In this document: positions 60,226-64,000 of the stretch, piece after piece
How the letters are laid out: every line of letters starts with the position of its first letter
Position numbering within the stretch: the stretch's first letter is position 1
Assembly: GCA_905221325.1 (NCBI GenBank)
Contig: CAJNCS010000011.1
Span: 4,895-68,894 of the forward strand
DNA from: a bacterium
GTDB lineage: Bacteria; Bacillota; Bacilli; Lactobacillales; Streptococcaceae
Direction of reading: 5' to 3'
Length of the DNA stretch: 64,000 nucleotides
Translations under genes and position numbers: made by a program
The notes under the pieces: model-generated
Database searches by the model: none
What the model was told of the DNA's origin: nothing
Seen by the model: the letters and a program-made list of their open reading frames with translations, nothing else

Positions 60226-60280
60226 AGTTTCTCTCTTTTCCTGCTTATCAATTCTATCATTATAGCATGTTTTCCTAGAC

Positions 60281-60380
60281 AAAAAAAGCCACCCAATGCG
60301 GTGACTTAATAGGGAGATTATTATGAAAAAGAAAAGTTTAGGATATTTGTTACAACAAGTTAGGAGGTCTTCTTGTAACT
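60281..60380 (-). ncRNA. CiaR-dependent small RNA (csRNA type)
   Basis: About 100 bases on the minus strand, start near 60380. A -10 TATACT (60392-60387) lies ten bases after a perfect CiaR site. The RNA contains ACCUCCUAACUUGUU, complementary to ribosome binding sites, and ends in the terminator GTCACC-GCATTG-GGTGGC-T7 (60303-60281). csRNAs of S. pneumoniae have just this layout and repress competence and other mRNAs by pairing with their start regions. It sits between purA and tadA. Which numbered csRNA it matches I cannot say. Confidence 0.85.
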
Positions 60381-60402
60381 ATCTATAGTATACCCGCCCT
60401 GT

Positions 60403-60419
60403 CTTAAATTAATCTTAAA
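60403..60419 (-). promoter_or_regulatory. CiaR binding site
   Basis: TTTAAG-ATTAA-TTTAAG on the minus strand, the exact CiaR direct repeat (TTTAAG-N5-TTTAAG), ten bases before the csRNA -10 and seven bases after the purA stop. Confidence 0.9.
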
Positions 60420-60425
60420 AATCTC

Positions 60426-61790
<1,365 letters not shown>

Positions 61791-61796
61791 CAATTT

Positions 61797-61825
61797 ATTA
61801 TAAGAAAAAAACACTTTTTTATCAA
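61797..61825 (-). promoter_or_regulatory. Sigma-A promoter of purA
   Basis: TTGATA (61825-61820), 17-base spacer, TATAAT (61802-61797). Confidence 0.8.
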
Positions 61826-61957
61826 GAAGAAACAGTAGAAAAGATTTGGAATTTCTGTAAATAACAAAATTCAAAACCCTATATTTTAAATAAAATCCTT
61901 AAAATCATAAATTCAATGCTCATTATTGTTCGTGATAAATTATATATATGAATATCA

Positions 61958-62191
61958 CTAGTTTAGAGCAGTACCCTCTAGCAAGAATTTATCTAGATAC
62001 AAGCGATAGGCCGTCTGAAAATGATATAAACAAAACTCTTTATCGCTTTTAACTCTAAATCTTATCAAGTAATAAAGTAAAAAACGAAGATGAAGTGATT
62101 CCCACTCAGCACAACTCTGACATAAAGAAGCATATTCTTGTTCAACTAGTTTCAAAAAGACAAATGCTCGTTCATAAAATTTTTGAAGCAT
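61958..62191 (-). CDS. comW: Competence regulator ComW
   Basis: 77 residues, next to purA as in S. pneumoniae. The start MLQKFYERAFVFLKLVEQEY and the motifs HLRFLLYYLIRF and YHFQTAYRLYLDKFL follow pneumococcal ComW, though overall divergence is marked. ComW protects the competence sigma factor SigX and helps it load on core polymerase. AAAGGGA before the ATG. No clear ComE box was found upstream, where one would be expected; a 14-base exact repeat lies there instead. Confidence 0.8.
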   Translation of the reverse strand: MLQKFYERAFVFLKLVEQEYASLCQSCAEWESLHLRFLLYYLIRFRVKSDKEFCLYHFQTAYRLYLDKFLLEGTALN

Positions 62192-62233
62192 ATAAAAAAT
62201 CCCTTTCTTATTATTAACACTAGTCTAACAGAA

Positions 62234-62295
62234 AAACGAACTAAAAAAGCTTCAAATCCTATAAAAGAAGAATTTAAAGCTAAACGAACTAAAAA
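62234..62295. repeat. Two 14-base exact repeats upstream of comW
   Basis: AAACGAACTAAAAA occurs at 62234-62247 and 62282-62295, 48 bases apart. On the minus strand they are TTTTTAGTTCGTTT, about 45 and 90 bases before the comW ATG. Possible protein-binding sites; the CGAAC core recalls PurR boxes. Confidence 0.45.
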
Positions 62296-62393
62296 TAAAA
62301 TATAAAGGTAATTATAGATGCCAAAATTAAGTTTTGAATTTTGAGAAGTTTACTTCATTTATAAAATCATAACTACCCGTCTATGAACCGTTC

Positions 62394-62435
62394 ACCAAAA
62401 GTTAGACAGAAAAAAATCTAACTTTTGGGGTGTTT
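62394..62435 (+). terminator. Terminator-like hairpin inside the IS left end
   Basis: CCAAAAGTTAGA (62394-62405) and TCTAACTTTTGG (62417-62428) form a 12-base stem followed by GGTGTTTTTATT. It lies before the orfA start and could stop transcription entering from outside, limiting transposase. Confidence 0.55.
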
Positions 62436-62440
62436 TTATT

Positions 62441-62977
62441 ATGAAATTGAGTTATGAAGATAAAGTTCAGATCTATGAACTTAGAAAACAAGGATATAGC
62501 TTAGAGAAGCTTTCAAATAAATTTGGGATAAATAATTCTAATATTAGGTACATGATTAAATTGATTGATCGTTACGGAATAGAGTTCGTCAAAAAAGGAA
62601 AAAATCGTTACTATTCTCCTGATTTAAAACAAGAAATGATTAATAAAGTCTTACATGAAGGCTGGACTAAAGATAGAGTTTCTCTTGAATACGGACTCCC
62701 AAGTCGTACGATACTTCTTAACTGGCTAGCACAATACAGGAAAAACGCGTATACTATTGTTGAGAAAACAAGAGGGAGAGTACCTAAAATGGGACGTAAA
62801 CGGAAGAAAACTTGGGAAGAAATGACAGAACTAGAGCGACTCCAAGAGGAGAATGAACGCTTACGGACTGAGGTGGCTTACCTAAAAAAGTTAAAAGAGT
62901 TAGAGGAAAGGGACGAAGCCTTAGAGCGAGAAAAGCAGAGACAGTTAGAGAAATGGCTTCAGGAGGATTTCGACTAG
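62441..62977 (+). CDS. IS3-family OrfA (helix-turn-helix)
   Basis: 178 residues. Two HTH-like segments ([38 protein letters not shown]) bind the IS ends; a leucine-zipper-like coiled coil ([21 protein letters not shown]) near residue 130-152 is used for multimerisation. The codons CTA AAA AAG at 62882-62890 hold the A AAA AAG slippery heptamer (62884-62890) for -1 frameshifting into orfB. Apparently intact. Confidence 0.88.
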   Translation: MKLSYEDKVQIYELRKQGYSLEKLSNKFGINNSNIRYMIKLIDRYGIEFVKKGKNRYYSPDLKQEMINKVLHEGWTKDRVSLEYGLPSRTILLNWLAQYRKNAYTIVEKTRGRVPKMGRKRKKTWEEMTELERLQEENERLRTEVAYLKKLKELEERDEALEREKQRQLEKWLQEDFD

Positions 62978-63792
62978 ATTTACTTCTTGAAGTGGCTCGT
63001 TTACCTCGCTCAACGTACTACTATCAGTTGAAGCAACTAGATGGGCTTGACAAAGATAAAGAACTTAAAATCGAAATTCAGGCCATTGATAATGACTATA
63101 AAGGAAATTATGGCTATCGTCGGATTCACTCAGAACTAAGAAATCGTGGTTATGCGGTCAATCATAAGAAAGTTCAACTTCTGATGAAAGTTCTTGGTTT
63201 AACGGCTCGAATTCGTCGAAAACGGAAGTATTCTTCCTACCAAGGAGAGATTGGCAAGAAAGCAGAGAATCTCATTCAACGCCAGTTTGAAGCATCGAGG
63301 CCAATGGAAAAGTGCTATACGGATGTGACAGAGTTTGCCATTCCAAATAGTACACAGAAATTGTATTTATCGCCAGTTTTAGATGGCTTTAACAGCGAAA
63401 TTATCGCCTATAATCTTTCTACGTCACCGAACTTAGCACAAGTAAAGAACATGTTGGAACAGGTATTCACAGAGAAACACTATGAGAATACGATTCTCCA
63501 TAGTGATCAAGGCTGGCAATACCAACACGATTCTTATCATCGGTTCCTAGAGAGTAAGGGAATTCAAGCATCTATGTCACGCAAGGGTAACAGCCCAGAC
63601 AACGGCATGATGGAATCTTTCTTTGACATTTTGAAATCGGAGATGTTTTATGGATATGAGAAGACATTTAAATCACTTAATCAATTGGAACAAGCTATTG
63701 TGGACTACATTGATTACTACAACAACAAACGAATCAAAGTCAAACTAAAAGGACTTAGCCCTGTGCAATACAGAACTAAATCCTTTCAATAA
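62953..63792 (+). CDS. IS3-family OrfB (DDE integrase domain)
   Basis: 279 residues from ATG 62953, in the -1 frame relative to orfA; that frame is open from before the A AAA AAG heptamer, so an OrfAB fusion can be made. HTH_21 region ([19 protein letters not shown]) then the rve catalytic core: first Asp in [10 protein letters not shown], second in [11 protein letters not shown], Glu in [14 protein letters not shown]. Apparently intact, so the element may be active. Confidence 0.9.
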   Translation: MASGGFRLDLLLEVARLPRSTYYYQLKQLDGLDKDKELKIEIQAIDNDYKGNYGYRRIHSELRNRGYAVNHKKVQLLMKVLGLTARIRRKRKYSSYQGEIGKKAENLIQRQFEASRPMEKCYTDVTEFAIPNSTQKLYLSPVLDGFNSEIIAYNLSTSPNLAQVKNMLEQVFTEKHYENTILHSDQGWQYQHDSYHRFLESKGIQASMSRKGNSPDNGMMESFFDILKSEMFYGYEKTFKSLNQLEQAIVDYIDYYNNKRIKVKLKGLSPVQYRTKSFQ

Positions 63793-63845
63793 TTATTTGT
63801 CCAACTTTTTTGGGGGGCAGTACAAATAGTGTTCTTTTTATCTGA

Positions 63846-63919
63846 CTCCGCCAGTAGGACTCGAACCTACGACATCATGATTAACAGTCATGCGCTACTA
63901 CCAACTGAGCTATGGCGGA
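63846..63919 (-). tRNA. tRNA-Asn (GTT)
   Basis: 74 bases on the minus strand. Acceptor TCCGCCA pairs with TGGCGGA, discriminator G. The anticodon loop is CTGTTAA with anticodon GTT, and the T loop TTCGAGT is standard. CCA is not encoded. It follows the 5S rRNA gene by about five bases, as the tail of the rRNA operon. Confidence 0.96.
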
Positions 63920-63924
63920 TAAAA

Positions 63925-64000
63925 GCTAAGCGACTTCCATATCTCACAGGGGGCAACCCCCAACTACTTCCGGCGTTCTAGGGCTTAACTGCTGTGTTCG
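63925..64000 (-). rRNA. rrf: 5S ribosomal RNA, 3' part
   Basis: The minus strand reads CGAACACAGCAGTTAAGCCC at the edge and ends GGAAGTCGCTTAGC near 63925, the conserved 3' two thirds of Firmicute 5S rRNA. The 5' part and the 23S gene would lie to the right of the window. Confidence 0.93.

Larger units (their letters stand above)
62384..63824 (+). mobile_element. IS3-family (IS150-group, IS861-like) insertion sequence
   Basis: 1441 bases. The left end TGAACCGTTCACCAAAAGTT and the inverted right end TGTACTGCCCCCCAAAAAAG are related imperfect terminal repeats with TG...CA tips. It carries the overlapping orfA and orfB genes. No matching target duplication is obvious (CTA on the left, AAT on the right). 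Inserted between comW and the rRNA operon end. Confidence 0.85.

Noticed and set aside
60323..60388. Plus-strand 21-codon frame MKKKSLGYLLQ with a GGGAG site between purA and tadA
   Set aside because: It is antisense to a convincing csRNA gene with CiaR box, -10 and terminator; the apparent ribosome binding site is part of the small RNA on the other strand.
61958..62340. ComE box upstream of comW
   Set aside because: No pair of TTCAG-like nine-base repeats with 12-base spacing was found; only the 48-base-spaced repeat is present.
62381..63827. Three-base target duplication flanking the IS
   Set aside because: The bases outside the predicted ends (CTA and AAT) differ; moving the ends by a base or two does not give a match.

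Overview
The window reads as chromosome of a mitis-group Streptococcus close to S. mitis / S. pneumoniae. The evidence is the gene order purA-comW, dut-radA-prs, plsX-recO, comAB, the pur cluster, strH and the bgaC-PTS-agaS-galM locus, together with a BOX repeat, a CiaR-driven small RNA, YSIRK/LPXTG surface-protein architecture, and a 5S rRNA-tRNA-Asn end of an rRNA operon at the right edge. It is AT-rich, and most genes lie on the minus strand.

Layout. 1-2018: a truncated beta-helix lipoprotein and a sugar O-acetyltransferase (minus). 2134-7059: a plus-strand sulfur/persulfide operon (rhodanese, CoA-disulfide-reductase-like flavoprotein, rhodanese) behind a CstR-type operator, then minus-strand ProX, two poorly known genes and a two-cysteine CstR-like repressor. 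7166-9697: a relP-relR-relS-like locus whose alarmone synthetase carries an internal deletion. 9749-14369: an accessory plus-strand row of ankyrin, SMI1/KNR4 and DUF4241-like genes that looks like an orphan immunity island; one ankyrin gene is broken by a stop codon. 14448-27807: host-glycan use (galM, lacD, agaS, a four-subunit mannose-family PTS, bgaC, a GntR regulator and cell-wall StrH) with promoters and two cre sites. 27865-44014: de novo purine synthesis, transcribed purC-L-F-M-N-H, purD, purE-K-[SIR2-GHKL gene]-purB. 44182-50809: comAB and a cluster of double-glycine peptides, small membrane proteins and a tandem array of 16-residue peptides, ending at acpP. 50813-62191: housekeeping genes (plsX, recO, aminotransferase, yeiH-like, prs, carbonic anhydrase, radA, dut, SRP RNA, tadA, a csRNA, purA, comW). 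62384-63824: an IS3-family insertion sequence. 63846-64000: tRNA-Asn and partial 5S rRNA.

How parts work together. StrH and BgaC strip GlcNAc and galactose from host glycans. The PTS, AgaS, LacD and GalM feed the products into tagatose/galactose metabolism under carbon catabolite control. ComAB exports double-glycine peptides; a direct repeat with ComE-box geometry precedes comA, and comW, needed for SigX activity, lies further along the window. The pur genes make IMP and then AMP through PurA and PurB.

Most unusual items: (1) a SIR2 + Hsp90/GHKL-ATPase fusion fitted with overlapping stop/start codons between purK and purB, a strong candidate for a single-gene defence effector; (2) a tandem array of three identical-architecture 16-residue peptides plus a fourth copy lacking ATG, each with its own ribosome binding site, beside the ComAB peptide cluster; (3) an A AAA AAG slippery start in a small membrane-protein gene of that cluster; (4) a 134-bp multi-hairpin element between purD and purE; (5) a non-ATG start for radA. 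Functional statements rest on motif and synteny recognition only; no database search was run.
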